Notes: a model not told the origin generated them from the sequence alone. Shown: positions 34,729-46,345, counted from the stretch's first letter. The stretch: 64,000 nt of DNA from Diphasiastrum complanatum (GCA_029204225.1 CM055092.1:84151373-84215372); one strand, 5' to 3'. Program-made: numbers and translations.

Positions 34729-35429
34729 TGTGAAAGTACTGTACTTTAGGACCATAAATGGATCTACAAAAGATCCACAAGAGTGATTGGATGCTTGCTT
34801 AACAATCTATCAAAAACCTAGACACAAAAAAGTTGATCTAGATTGGCAATTTGACAAACAACAAGCATTAACAATCAAAAGCATTGATAAACATTGAAAT
34901 CCGAGCCCACACGTGTGTACTACAGGCTGTAGTACGACCTTCAACCTGAGAAACAAGTAGAAATTGATTTGGTTTCATTTGGATCACAAAAACTCAATGT
35001 ACATAGTGAACTAGCTTGAGATTGCCAATGAGCTCCAAAAATTTTCTATCTTCTCACTATGGAGAGAGGGAATACATAGCAAATTCGACTTCCTTCTTGA
35101 AGTTAGGTGGATTTCCAGCATGTAATAAGGAAGTTAACTCACTCTCCTTGACCTAAAATGAAACCCTAGTCTATTTCCTAGAGTTATGCTTGGTAGGTAG
35201 CTAGTTGGTCAAATTTTCACCTTAAACTTAGGTGTAGGTCCTGTAAAGTAGGGATGACCACCAATAAGACATGACCAACTCTCTTGACTTGACCTAACCT
35301 ACATTAGGATGGGTTTCCCATGTGGCATCATGGCCTCACATGTGTGGGACCCACTTGTGTACACAATTTACACTATTCTACATGGTTTTTGATCAAGGTA
35401 GATTTGCCAATTTTTGGCAATTCTTCACA
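34729..35429 (-). repeat. Family B 3' LTR
   Basis: A 701-bp LTR next to the polypurine tract at 35430-35443. It contains CCACACGTGTGTACTACAG at about 34909. Confidence 0.93.
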
Positions 35430-35639
35430 CTCCTCCTCAAATTTAGCTTGATCTATTTACAATTCTCTTGATAGATCAATGAAAGCTTTTAGAAGTGTCT
35501 AAAAAATCCAGCTACAAAGAAGGAACTTTTGAGACTCCAATAGAGAATGATGTCCATGAAGGATCTTTCACCACCTCTTAGAGGATCCCTTACAAGATGT
35601 TCCATAAATGTGTCTATATACATGTAGCACACTTCAAAA

Positions 35640-36740
35640 CTAAACATCATGCCAAGCCATGGATTCCAAGGCATTTTGTGCACTTGAAGATACATCAATT
35701 AAAATATTAAGTGCATAAATAATGTTGCCAAAGACAACTTGCCTTGCTTGATCCATATGATTGAGCCTTGATGGCTCTATCTTGATACTCAAGATTCTTC
35801 TTGGAGTCCTCGGGTCTTGAGCTTGATCCTCCACTTGACTTGACTCCAAAACATCAATGAATTGAATAATGTGTTGATCCAAAGGTGCTTCTTCAAGTTT
35901 ACAAATCTTCCACTCTTGAAAGATCACATTTCCACCATTGACAAATTCTTTGGTTAAAAACAAGTAGATTCTACAATCTCTACTTGAAGAGCAAAACACT
36001 ACCATTATTCCTATCATTGAAATAGGATAATCTTTGGTCCTTACATTGGAATGATAATGCACAAAGCATGTGGACACAAAGATTTCCAAAGCAAATGATG
36101 TTTCATCTTTTATGACTCTATTCAAACTATTACAAAAATAGTTATCCAATGAAATTGCTTTATCAACAACAAATGTAGATTTCAAAGCATCCCATTTCAT
36201 TGTCTTGTCATACAAAGTAATAAACACCATGGATCTTAAAGGTAAGAAAAAAGTCACCTCATGTCCACTAATACTTTCCAAAAAGTATTCAAAGATAGTA
36301 GACTCTCCAATGCTCACCACCCTTGCAAGATGCACACTTGAATGGACAATTTGCATGCAATTTGATGACTCGGCCATTGTCATTGAGGACTCCCTTGGAA
36401 CTCTCATGCTTTGAAGCTGATCCTCAAGATCTTCCTCCTTTTGATGCTCCTCCTCAATGCAAGCAAGATCACACTTTGCCAAGATCTCCTCTTGAGTGAT
36501 CTCCTCCTTCGCCAAGCTCATTCTTTCAAAAGCAACACTAGCTTCCAACTTAAACAATCTTCCATGTTTAAATCCCTTTGAAATGCAAACATCATTCTCC
36601 AAGATGAAGCAAACACCATGCTTAAAGTGGACATCCAAACCACTCTCTAAGAGTAGACCAACACTAAGCATATTCTTGGTGATTGATGGTACATAAAGGA
36701 CATTTTCTAGATCCATGCATTTTGAGGATTCTAGATACAA
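35640..36740 (-). CDS. Patchwork pol-remnant ORF of family B (366 aa)
   Basis: An intact frame. Residues 1-70 are the protease-to-pre-integrase linker and GAG-pre-integrase (LENVLYVPSITKNMLSVG, VHFKHGVCFI, GRLFKLE). The middle (about 80-230) has no domain I know. Residues about 240-290 resemble the end of integrase (RIYLFLTKEFVNGGNVIFQE), and the last ~50 resemble the linker ahead of RT (ALNILIDVSSSAQNALESM). The integrase DDE core, RT and RNase H are absent. The ORF continues from the Gag-protease frame in the -1 frame near 36785. That a 366-codon frame stays open after these losses suggests recent formation or retained use; neither is proven. Confidence 0.7.
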   Translation of the reverse strand: MYLESSKCMDLENVLYVPSITKNMLSVGLLLESGLDVHFKHGVCFILENDVCISKGFKHGRLFKLEASVAFERMSLAKEEITQEEILAKCDLACIEEEHQKEEDLEDQLQSMRVPRESSMTMAESSNCMQIVHSSVHLARVVSIGESTIFEYFLESISGHEVTFFLPLRSMVFITLYDKTMKWDALKSTFVVDKAISLDNYFCNSLNRVIKDETSFALEIFVSTCFVHYHSNVRTKDYPISMIGIMVVFCSSSRDCRIYLFLTKEFVNGGNVIFQEWKICKLEEAPLDQHIIQFIDVLESSQVEDQAQDPRTPRRILSIKIEPSRLNHMDQARQVVFGNIIYALNILIDVSSSAQNALESMAWHDV

Positions 36741-36760
36741 AGAGATGGTGCCAACACCAT

Positions 36761-37819
36761 CTATCCTACACTCTTCATCATTGCAGTAAAGACAAACTTT
36801 TTAGCATCATTAAATGAGTGTAAGGTTGAGAAAAAGTCCTTTTCACAAGACATGTGGGAGCTAGCCCCACTGTCGATCCACCAATTGTCTCTTGAATTGC
36901 TATTGCTTGTTGGTGAGGATGTAGATGCCATCAAGAATACATCTACTTCATCCTCCTCCTCCTCCTTTGCAAGGTTTCCTTGTTTGTCCTCCTCCACTTG
37001 TGCTCTTAGCCTCTTGTAGCATTCAGATGCATAATGTCCCTTCTTTCCACAAAAGAAGCATTTTTGCTTTGACTTGTCCTTTGAGCTTGATGCATCATCC
37101 TCTTCTTTGGCCTCCTTTGGATGCTTCTTCTTTCCATTGGTCTTCTTTTTGCCCTTGAATGAGAAATCGCCTTTCTCATCACCATCCTGCAAATACAAGG
37201 AACTCATCCTAGATTTTGCATGGAGCATCCTACACTCTTCAGCCACTAATACACTGTGAAGTTTTTCTATAGTTGGCAAAGTGTCTTGGATGGCAAAACT
37301 TTGGACCAAATTTGCAAAGTCATCTCCTAGACCATTAAGGACAGTTTGTACAAGCTCTCCATCATGAATCTTCTCTCCAATGGAAGCCAACTCCCTATTT
37401 AGAGACTTGATTGTGAGTACATAATTCTGTGCACTCTCCTCACTTCTCCTCACGCTTTGCAAAATTTGATTTCTAAGCATAAGAACTCTAGAAGTGTTGC
37501 TAGACTCATAGATTGATTTTAAAGACTCCCAAGCCTCTTTAGCATTAGTACAAGCTGATACTTCTCTCAACAAATCATTGCTCACATTCCTCTTCACACA
37601 ATGAAGTGCAAGCCTAGATCTCTTCTTGTATCTAGCTAACTCCTGTGCACCTAGAGGTTCATCTTCATCTTCAATCAAGAACTCATAAAGGTCTTGGAGC
37701 ACCAATAGTGACTCCATTCTAACCTTCCAAATAGCATGATTTGTAGAATTCAACCTCTCACTAGCTTCTAGAAGGTATGCTCCAGCAGATCCCATCTTAC
37801 TAGTGACTTCTACAAACAA
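36761..37819 (-). CDS. Family B Copia Gag-protease (352 aa)
   Basis: Gag forms the virus-like particle in which reverse transcription happens; the aspartic protease processes it. Residues about 18-85 hold the DUF4219-like start with NHAIWKVRMESLL, then a UBN2 domain (about 60-200, with AKEAWESLKSIYE). A basic linker is followed by a CCHC zinc knuckle CFFCGKKGHYASEC at about residue 255. The protease active site DSGASSH lies near 316. The first ATG is used. The frame ends soon after the protease start, and pol-like sequence continues in the -1 frame. A C-terminal extension lost to frame change means the protease is probably incomplete in the zero frame. Confidence 0.9.
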   Translation of the reverse strand: MFVEVTSKMGSAGAYLLEASERLNSTNHAIWKVRMESLLVLQDLYEFLIEDEDEPLGAQELARYKKRSRLALHCVKRNVSNDLLREVSACTNAKEAWESLKSIYESSNTSRVLMLRNQILQSVRRSEESAQNYVLTIKSLNRELASIGEKIHDGELVQTVLNGLGDDFANLVQSFAIQDTLPTIEKLHSVLVAEECRMLHAKSRMSSLYLQDGDEKGDFSFKGKKKTNGKKKHPKEAKEEDDASSSKDKSKQKCFFCGKKGHYASECYKRLRAQVEEDKQGNLAKEEEEDEVDVFLMASTSSPTSNSNSRDNWWIDSGASSHMSCEKDFFSTLHSFNDAKKFVFTAMMKSVG

Positions 37820-38587
37820 GAAATAGATTTGATTGACTTGAAACTCACAAAGGTCTCACACTTGCAGTGTTTCACTCAAATTTGATTTCTAATCCAACAA
37901 ATGGACTTATAATCACAGTTCTATCACTCCCTCACAAAGCTGGAATGAAGATAAGATGAAGTGAAAACTACTTTCAAACAAATCTTGCCAAGAAATGGAT
38001 TTGATTGTCTCTAGAAACTCACTAAGGTCTCTCTCTTGTAGTTTTTCACTCAAATTAGATTTCTAATCCAACAAATGGACTTATAATCTCAGTTCTAACA
38101 CTCCCTCACAAAGTTGGAATGAAGATAAGATGATGTGAAATCTACTTACAATCAAATCTTGCCAATTTTGGCTATTTTTGGACAAAAAAATGACTTAATC
38201 TCTTTCTTCCTTCTTGGTGTACTTTCAAGACCTGTTTTTAACCTTAATAGGACTTGAACTCAGCCTAGATTAATTAGATTCCATGAAACAAATTCAAATC
38301 TAATCAATGGCAAATGATCTTGGTAGATTATCCTAGGATCTCCGCCAAAAATTACACCAATAGCTCACAAATTGAATTTTTTTGGATCAAATGAATACCA
38401 TGCATTAAATGCAGGTTCAGAGGTGCCCAAACATGTGGACAGTACGGATTTGGACCCCTACCAAGTTTGGGATCAAATCTCCTCACCAAAATCAAGATTC
38501 TAGCTTGCTCTCTCAAGACTAGTTTTTAGCACCAAAACTTGCTAAAAATGGATTTGCATTAGATCAATGGCTTATGCTCTTGTACTT

Positions 38588-38600
38588 GGCTCTGATACCA
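38588..38600 (-). promoter_or_regulatory. Family B tRNA primer-binding site
   Basis: TGGTATCAGAGCC on the minus strand, immediately inside the 5' LTR. It is a perfect complement of the plant initiator-Met tRNA 3' end. Confidence 0.9.
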
Positions 38601-39303
38601 TGTGAAAGTACTGTACTTTAGTACCATAAATGTATCTACAAAAGATCCACAAGAGTGATTGGATGCTTGCTTAACAATCTATCAAAAAACTAGACACAAA
38701 AAAGTTGATCTAGATTGGCAATTTGACAAACAACAAGCATTAACAATCAAAAGCATTGATAAACATTGAAATCCGAGCCCACACGTGTGTACTACAGGCT
38801 GTAGTACGACCTTCAACCTGAGAAACAAGTAGAAATTGATTTGGTTTCATTTGGATCACAAAAACTCAATGTACATAGTGAACTAGCTTGAGATTGCCAA
38901 TGAGCTCCAAAAATTTTCTATCTTCTCACTATGGAGAGAGGGAATACATAGCAAATTCGACTTCCTTCTTGAAGTTAGGTGGATTTCCAGCATGTAATAA
39001 GGAAGTTAACTCACTCTCCTTGACCTAAAATGAAACCCTAGTCTATTTCCTAGAGTTATGCCTGGTAGGTAGCTAGTTGGTCAAATTTTCACCTTAAACT
39101 TAGGTGTAGGTCCTATAAAGTAGGGATGACCACCAAATAGACATGACCAACTCTCTTGACTTGACCTAACCTACATTAGGATGGGTTTCCCATGTGGCAT
39201 CATGGCCTCACATGTGTGGGACCCACTTGTGTACACAATTTACTCTATTCTACATGGTTTTTGATCAAGCTAGATTTGCCAATTTTTGGCAATTCTTCAC
39301 ATC
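38601..39303 (-). repeat. Family B 5' LTR
   Basis: A 703-bp near-identical partner of 34729-35429. It adjoins the TCTTA duplication at 39304-39308. Confidence 0.93.
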
Positions 39304-39436
39304 TTATGCTCTACTTAATTAACAAAAACAAACAATTTTGAATATTTGAAATTCAAATACCATGGTGTTATATGAATTCATTCGATTTAAATAATTTATG
39401 AACGTTTTGTCGAATCATATCATCCATGATATGATT

Positions 39437-42400
39437 CTAGATATCTAACAAAAGATCATTTTTTTCAAAGCCATCTTCTTCCTCTTTCTCCTCATCTCTT
39501 TCCTCTTCAAGTTTATCATTGTCAAAACCTCCTTCCCCGCCGATCATTGCCTCGTCTACTAGCCCAACAAGCTCAGCTTCATCTAAGTGGATTGGAGGCA
39601 TTGGCTCCATAGAAGCCATTTGCAACTTATCGTTGTCAGCAACAATAATTGTCCCCACCTCCTGATCCCCAGCAAGGAGCTCATTTGTGGCAGCTACACG
39701 CATCTCAGTATAACGAGCTTGTATTTCATCAAGCTCAAGGGCAATGCAGTGTCTCCTAAGCTTCACTGAACACAATGTTGTTGTACTTGAAATTGAACAC
39801 AATAATATTTGAGGATTTTTTTAAAAATGATTATATATGTACCAACATGTAATCTTTATAATAAATATTTATCTGTTCCTGCAAACAGATCTACCACCCA
39901 GTCATTTTCGCTTGAAAACAAGTTAATCAATCTATTGATTAGTAGAGATTCACAAGAGAATGACTTCCTTCAACATGCTTTAGTTTCCAAGTGACGGTTG
40001 GAAAGCTAAGGAGATTACTACAATCTTCATTGTAGTGAGCTTTGATGCGCTTCTTCTCGATGCTATCAAAATATCCAATACTGATCATCTCAAAAGGGCT
40101 CAACAGTCTGGATCTTGGTGCATAACTGATATTTGTTTTGTGCCTGAAATTTGAATGTTACAAAAAATGTAAGAAATATATCTAAAAAATGATGATAAAT
40201 TAGATATAGAAGAACACATCTTATAAAATGACACACCAAATAAGGCTCTCTATCCCATGAGTGTGCTCCTTCAAGGATGCAAGAACTGAAGCTGCTTGAG
40301 TTGCACTATGAAATATTAAGAACCTCCAAAACAGAGAGGTTGTCAAGACCTTAAAATCAAGAATCATTTTGGACACTTGCTTGTAGGTAAACGCTTTTTC
40401 ATCATTTATTGAATTGGGCAATTGAAAACCATAGGGTATATCAACAATAACAAATCGATAATCCTACTTTGGAAGAATATTTTACACATCACCATCAAAA
40501 ACTTTATAATAGACATGTGGGAAAGTCAAATCAGTATTTACAACATATTTGAATTCATCAGATACGATTGACAAAGTCTCCCACATTTGTCTCCTTAGCT
40601 TTTCTTGCTTTGCCCTTTCGATATGCATTAAAAAGTTGGGCGGGCAATTGAGTACATCCATACCTTTGATACACTTCGGCTGCAAATAATAACGCAAACC
40701 AGCAAAATGTTTTAAAATTACATTGTATTGAATGTAATAAATAACTTAATAGATCAACACGCACCTTAAAAATTTTGAAGGAAAAAAAATACTCGGACAA
40801 CATCGAATGCGAGCTCGATAATTCTCCACAACTTCATCCCAAGATGAACATGCTAGTCCTTTCACCATAATTTCTTGAATTCTCATAAAAAATTTGTGTC
40901 TATGCAAAAACGAGACAAATTAACAATGTTGTACTATGAGTACTTAGAAATATAAAATCTGAGAAATTTATCAAATCATTTACCTTCCAAACTCTTTTGC
41001 CATCTCCTCTAAGGAGAGCTCCTTTTTCACAACCCTTGTCAGAACAGATTTAAGGACTTTTCATCTCTCACACCTTGCAAAGGTCTCCACAAGTGCCCTT
41101 TCATCTCTTCAGACAACTCCTCAATAATCAGGTCTTTTATTTTGTTTTTGGACTTGGTTCCACCTACGATGTCATCTTTAATCTGTCCACTTTTTTGATT
41201 TTTCAACTGTTTATTTTCCTACATTTCGGACTTGTCTATAAAAATGCCAATTTTTGTAAGACATTTTCGTCTCAAATTACATCAGAATTATTATGTTTGA
41301 TCACATAATCTTCAAATTCATGATAAAAAAATAAATATTCTCAATAAAAGACAGTTTAGCCTGGAAATCGTTATCGTTGTTATGGTCCCAAACTAGAAAT
41401 TTTGCTTCTTCTAAGGTGAGCCCAACAAATACTTTACAGTCACAAAATTGGAAGACCACGAAATGAGAATGCATTGCACGAAGCTGTCTTTGGAACTACT
41501 ATAGCATGTGAATTTATTTTCATTTTCTTCATTAGGTTTGACACATGAACTTTTGTGGTCCTCTCACTTCCATCGGCCTCCTTCCCATATCCTCATCAAT
41601 GAGAGGCCTATGAATCTTCTCTATTGGAAATTGGAAGATTTTCTTGCTAACCAATTTCTCTACGACAATTCTTTCTCGAATTTTGTTCTGTTCACTGCTA
41701 AAGATCCCAGTTGAGACAAGAAAACCTGGGAGGCTCTTTTCTTCGGAGTTGTCTTCTAATTCTTCCTCTTCTTCTACAACTTCTTTTTGCTTTCTAGAAG
41801 TCTTACCTGGCATCTTCTTCGAAACTATGTTTGGAACCTTCTCTGTAACCGCGACAACTACTTTACAAGTATCCGTTAGATCTATGGTGCCTAATAGTTT
41901 TTGTCTCACTGGCTTCTCAACAGAAACTTCAAGGCTCTTTCCATGCCAATCGTCTTCCTCAAATAGAGGTTTTATTGGTACCTCCTTCCTTGCGAATGGC
42001 CCCAACATGACAATCAGATTGGAACTAGATCAAAGATACTTCTTCAGAATGGATGGGGAACTTAAATTGTGTCTACACAATTTCTCATTCAAACTAAACA
42101 ATCATTTTGCACTTGATGAGGGATCTTCAATAGTTAAGATAATTGTATCGAGATCATCCTTGCTTTCATAATCCACCCAAGTTATCACTCCACAGCACTT
42201 ACTATCGCTCATATCTAAAGAAAGATCTGGTTTCCTAGAAATAAAAACGAAAAGCTCTTTTTTTTGTGAGTATTTCTGCGCCCATTCATGAGCAGCAAAT
42301 TTTGATTTAGTTGGTTTTGAGATTGGAGCAGACAAATTAGGGCGACTCCAAGGCTTCTTCAGAGGTGGAGGAGACTGATCCTAATCATCATTACCTTTAT

Positions 42401-42440
42401 TATATGAGAGCCTAATCCTGCGATTAGCTTTACTAGTTTT
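39437..42440 (-). pseudogene. DNA methyltransferase-like gene (motif IV DIPY, motif I FAGT), multi-exon, decayed
   Basis: Reading leftward: exon 42440-41535 (KPWSRPN.., acidic EEEEELEDNSEE) with two in-frame TGAs near 42103 and 42031; a part at 41475-41330; an exon ending 40984 at a GTAAATG donor; exon 40899-40765; exon 40679-40237; exon 40143-39874; exon 39785-39437. Three introns have GT..AG ends (40983-40900, 40764-40680, 40144-40236). The 40679-40237 exon carries FVIVDIPYGFQLP, a catalytic motif IV (D/N/S-P-P-Y type, second position I), after in-frame TAA and TAG near 40484 and 40466. The 40143 exon, after a frameshift near 39965, has DWVVDLFAGT (39874-39891), the SAM-binding motif. The last exon continues TTTLCSVKLRRHCIALELD. 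The order IV then I is that of beta-class amino-methyltransferases (N6-adenine or N4-cytosine). No host plant m5C enzyme looks like this. Confidence 0.6.
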
Positions 42441-43431
42441 CACAAAACCGGTAAAAAACAACACATCGATTTGAAAATGTCAGTGAAGACAATCTTAAAT
42501 AAATAAAAAATCTAATCACATCACAAAATAGTAAAATTTAGCACTAGAATCTATAAAATTTAGTTGATAAAAGGTATCCAGTCAACCTAATTTCATACTT
42601 TCTTTTTAGTAGAATCTTTATGAAATCAGTTTCAAAATAGCATTTTAATAAAAAAAGTGGTACAACATATCAAATTTCTTGTTAATATGGACTTTGGATT
42701 ATATAATTCACAGGGAATTAGATACGGTGTATCAGTTTCTTTGTTAAAAGACTCACACATATGAAACTCATAGTCAATTTCAAAGAGAATTCGTTATCTT
42801 GTATTGTATTTCAACTTATTTATATTCCATAGACTAAACAGGTCTAAACACGTGTGCATTACGGACTAAACAAGTATCCTTTAACAAGGAATCTGATTTT
42901 GTGTATTGTATTTTGTTCTTGACATACTAGACAACTGTGTACTATAAACTAAAGGAAGTATCATTTCACAGAGAATACAATACGTTGTATCGAATTATCT
43001 GTGAAATAATATAGTTTGCATCATTTTTCAAACGATTATGTTTTTCATAGTGAATTCAATATGGCGTATCATATTCCCAGTGAAAACAATCGAAAAAGTA
43101 AGTATTTAAATTAGTAATATGGATATATGAAGATATAAATGCATTTAATTCTCAACAGTTATTCTGGACATGATGGCCTAATAAATAATTGCAAATTACA
43201 AGCATCTCAATGATTATTAGTCACTAGATGTGCAATTAATAAGATTTTAGATTTAATGGCAGGATTTTTAATGTACGACTCTTTAATGTTCACCAAACTT
43301 TACATTTATGATTTTATTAGCTAAAATTTGTTTTTGACATTGATAATGGTTAACGGTTCCACCATCCCTAGTTTATAAAATGCATTAATTCATTTTATGA
43401 TATCTAGTTTACGTTTTTTAGATATGTGTGA
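42441..43431. promoter_or_regulatory. Divergent intergenic region with five diverged GAAT..GTAT repeats
   Basis: Between the two divergent gene remnants a ~30-bp motif recurs at 42709, 42781, 42882, 42967 and 43048 (spacing 72-101 bp), all in the same orientation. Shared features are CA-A-GAAT, then GATACGGTGTATC-type dyads (GATAC..GTATC), then a T-rich end. Two copies (42709 and 42967) have the dyad nearly intact. The position between divergent starts suggests binding sites for a regulator or transposase. That role is inference. Confidence 0.5.
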
Positions 43432-45112
43432 TTGAAGCTCATGGATCAATTATCATTTACATCATGTAGTAGTTTTCCTTCAAATAACCCCATAGATATT
43501 TCATCATGTCATGAATCATCTGGTCATGTTTCTAAAGATAGTACTACATCAACCAAACTCTCTTTTTCTTCTTCTCAAGATGTGTTTCCTTTTGCAAGTA
43601 TCACATCTATAGCATCTAAAATCTCTCCTTCAGGTAGTGTGCATAGTTGTCCAATTGATACTGGACATACAGAGAGAGCATCTTCTGATTGTTTGATGGT
43701 ATGCTTGAGTGATCAATCTTCATTTGTATACCCTGATGCTATGGGACAAACAACATCTCCTATGCATCAACGAAGGAAGAACTTTGGCAAAAATAGAAAG
43801 GTTTTTTCGATATTTGATGGAGAGCTTTGCAGAGCAATGCGGTGTCGTTGTTGTGCAAAGAATTGCATGTTTAAGTTAGGGAAAAAAAAATGAAGGCTAT
43901 TCGAGAATACTACTTCGATCTTGATGCTGACCGACAAGATGTCTATTTGTCCGCTAATAGTATTCCGTGTTTGAGCAAGCAATTTGAGTACTCTTTGAAC
44001 AATGTACTTGTCTCTCGCAAAACATTTCAAATTGTGCTTAGCTTAGGCAACAATCGTTTACAAAGAATTGCTTATAGGATTCAAAAGTGTGGCTACATCA
44101 GAATGCCTCTTCAAAATATTGGTTTCATTGCTCAACATTGTGTTACATGGATGGGACAATATTTTCGGCTTCAATGTGAGGTAATGCCCACCACTGGCAG
44201 ACGTCATTTGTCTGACAATTTTTCAAGGCGCGAGATTTTTTCTCTATACAAGGAAAAAATGATTAGCGAGGATGAGAGATTTATAAGTTACTCATACTTC
44301 ACTAGGATTTGGAAATCATTATTCAATGAGGTTATAGTTCCGATAAAAGTTCAAATGGGTCGATGTAGCATTTGTGCCGAGCTCAAGAGTAGAAGGAAAA
44401 TGGTCGTTAATCAAATTGGCGCAGAGGATGTCAAGTCAGCTTTGAAAAGTCATAGACAGGAACAAGCACAAGAAAGAAAGAAAGTAATGGATCATAGAAG
44501 AAAATGTTTATCTTTTCTTGAGAAATATATGGGATTGGTGATTGATGGAATGGATCAGAAGTAAACGAATTTGCCACACTTTGTTAGGACCCGAAAGGAC
44601 ATCACAAAGAATACATTTGTTCAAATACATTTGGTTGGATGTTGAATTTATAATGCATGCATCCACCCAAAAGTTTATCTTATGTATCCGAATATTCATA
44701 ATGATCTGAATCTAACAATTACGATAATACACTAGGTGATATCTTTGTGGCCAAAGTGCTTACCTTCAGTACTTTACTTGCAGTTGGACAACATAGCTCG
44801 TGAGAATAAAAATCAGATGGTTTTGGGTTATCTTAGCATGCTTATTGCAAAAAATATATTTCAAAAAATTAAACTCAATTTTCTTCTGGTTGGTCATACG
44901 CATGATCATATAGATAAGATGTTCAGTACATTTGCAAGGAAATTGTCACGTCATGATGCATTCACTCTCTCATAGATGATTACACTTATTCGAGAGGCAT
45001 ATACTCCCAAGCCACATGTTTTTCATTTAAAAGAGACTTTGGACTTTAAGCTCTTTGCAAAAGGGGTTGAGAATAATTGTTGCCTTGAAAAGTTGAAGAG
45101 GAGCTTTTTGTG
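43432..45112 (+). pseudogene. DUF7869-like gene (possible transposon-derived protein), frameshifted
   Basis: The first frame (43432-43893) has a Ser/Thr-rich N-terminus and a cysteine cluster CRCCAKNC near its end. A nine-A run at 43882-43890 ends that frame and the gene continues in the -1 frame (43890-44564) with REYYFDLDADRQDVYL, a CSICAEL cysteine pair and DGMDQK at 44547-44564. After a TAA the text goes on with TNLPHF, a gap with two stops, then QLDNIARENKNQMVLGYL and FLLVGHTHDHIDKMFS (44736-44975). The D-G-MDQ, QLDN-RENKN and VGHTHD-ID-F blocks are those I associate with the DUF7869 family, a widespread eukaryotic family of unknown function often found in repetitive loci (name from memory). 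The Asp residues at regular spacing hint at an RNase H-like fold. It points away from the methyltransferase-like gene. Confidence 0.6.
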
Positions 45113-46345
45113 AAATGTACTTACTCCATGCTGAAATGAGAAGAGCCTCCACGAGTTTTGGTGCATTCATTGAGCTCCTTGATCATGCTTGTTTCTTGAG
45201 TGAATGCATTCATGATCTTGCCCTTCCCTCCTATGAGTGTGGTTGTGGATTGTCGAGTGGATTAGTTTTTCTGCTTTCCTAACTTCTTGCAAACTTCTAC
45301 ATTACCATGCAATTCACCCACTCCATAATGTAAAAAGACACTAATATGATATGAGTCCTTGTAGGAGGAAAGCGAAACCAATATTCTGTCATCTGCTACA
45401 ATGTCCAACCAAGAGCAACCTCCACAAAGAATTGACAATTTTTTCTCCCCTTCTGCAACCTCAAATCTATTTGTCTTTCCACATGCTGATAAGATTTTCA
45501 ATGTGGCAATACACAATAAATCTAGGAATCGAAAATCCAGATAGAGATTTGGTTCTGAATCTCTTGCTCAGAGAGGTCCTTAGGACATAGTACCTCAACC
45601 ATAACTGCATCTCAAGCTATATCTTACAACATCTACTATCAACGATGATAGATTCAGTGTCACTATTCTTGCCTTGTTATTGATCTTTCATTACTCTAAA
45701 AAATCAATAGAAATATGAAATTATCCAGGTGAATTCTACATGTTGATGAATGACTTTTTGTTTGACAAGTGCTCTACAACTTTCACTCTTGGTAACATTG
45801 GTATCTTCCTTGTTTATTTTTTGTCATTTGTTGATTTGTTAATTTCTTCTAAATGCATATCTTTTTCTAAATTTGTTTGTAGTTCATCAAGGATAGCCAT
45901 GAACAGGAGACATCATGTAGCGTATCTCAAGAATAACTTGTCATTCATCTATCAATCTTCAAATCACCTTATACAGAGTTTTGAATTTTTACGCATCTAC
46001 CAAATCTGTGAAGTACATATCACGTTTGAGTTGATTTCTGCATCTCATTGCCATATTCATGTTTGAGTCCACTATAGCAAGATCGAAACAAATTTAGTTA
46101 AAATTTGTTCAATCTTTAGTCCAATCACATGTTCAACGTGTTTTCAACTACGTGTTTCACACGCCGATCCAATCCTGAGCATAAACAGTTACCAGCAACA
46201 ACATCCCCACCAACAGATTTTTTTTGGGGGGGGAGAGAGTGGATCTGCTTGGATCCACTGGAGTAGTTATGCTGCTAGCAACAACATCAACAAGATCGAC
46301 AGCCAAGGTCACAAGTCAAACATGAAAAAGACAAGGCTAAAGAAG
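45113..46345. other. AT-rich spacer, nothing recognised
   Basis: No exon chain supported by splice sites. G-rich run (TTGGGGGGGG) near 46221. Confidence 0.4.

Larger units (their letters stand above)
34729..39303 (-). mobile_element. Young non-autonomous Copia element, family B (gag-protease type)
   Basis: The LTRs at 34729-35429 (701 bp) and 38601-39303 (703 bp) start TGTGAAAGTACTG and end ATTCTTCACA on the plus strand. By eye they differ at about 9 positions (close to 99% identity). TCTTA is duplicated exactly at 34724-34728 and 39304-39308. On the minus strand a perfect primer-binding site TGGTATCAGAGCC lies at 38600-38588. A polypurine tract (AATTTGAGGAGGAG) lies at 35430-35443. The internal region encodes Gag-protease and a second ORF, without integrase or RT catalytic cores. 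The element needs enzymes from a relative to move. Confidence 0.95.

Noticed and set aside
41644-42171. Plus-strand 175-residue ORF opposite the methyltransferase-like gene
   Set aside because: It is serine/phenylalanine-rich antisense of the acidic, lysine-rich minus-strand exon. The minus strand carries the splice sites and motifs.
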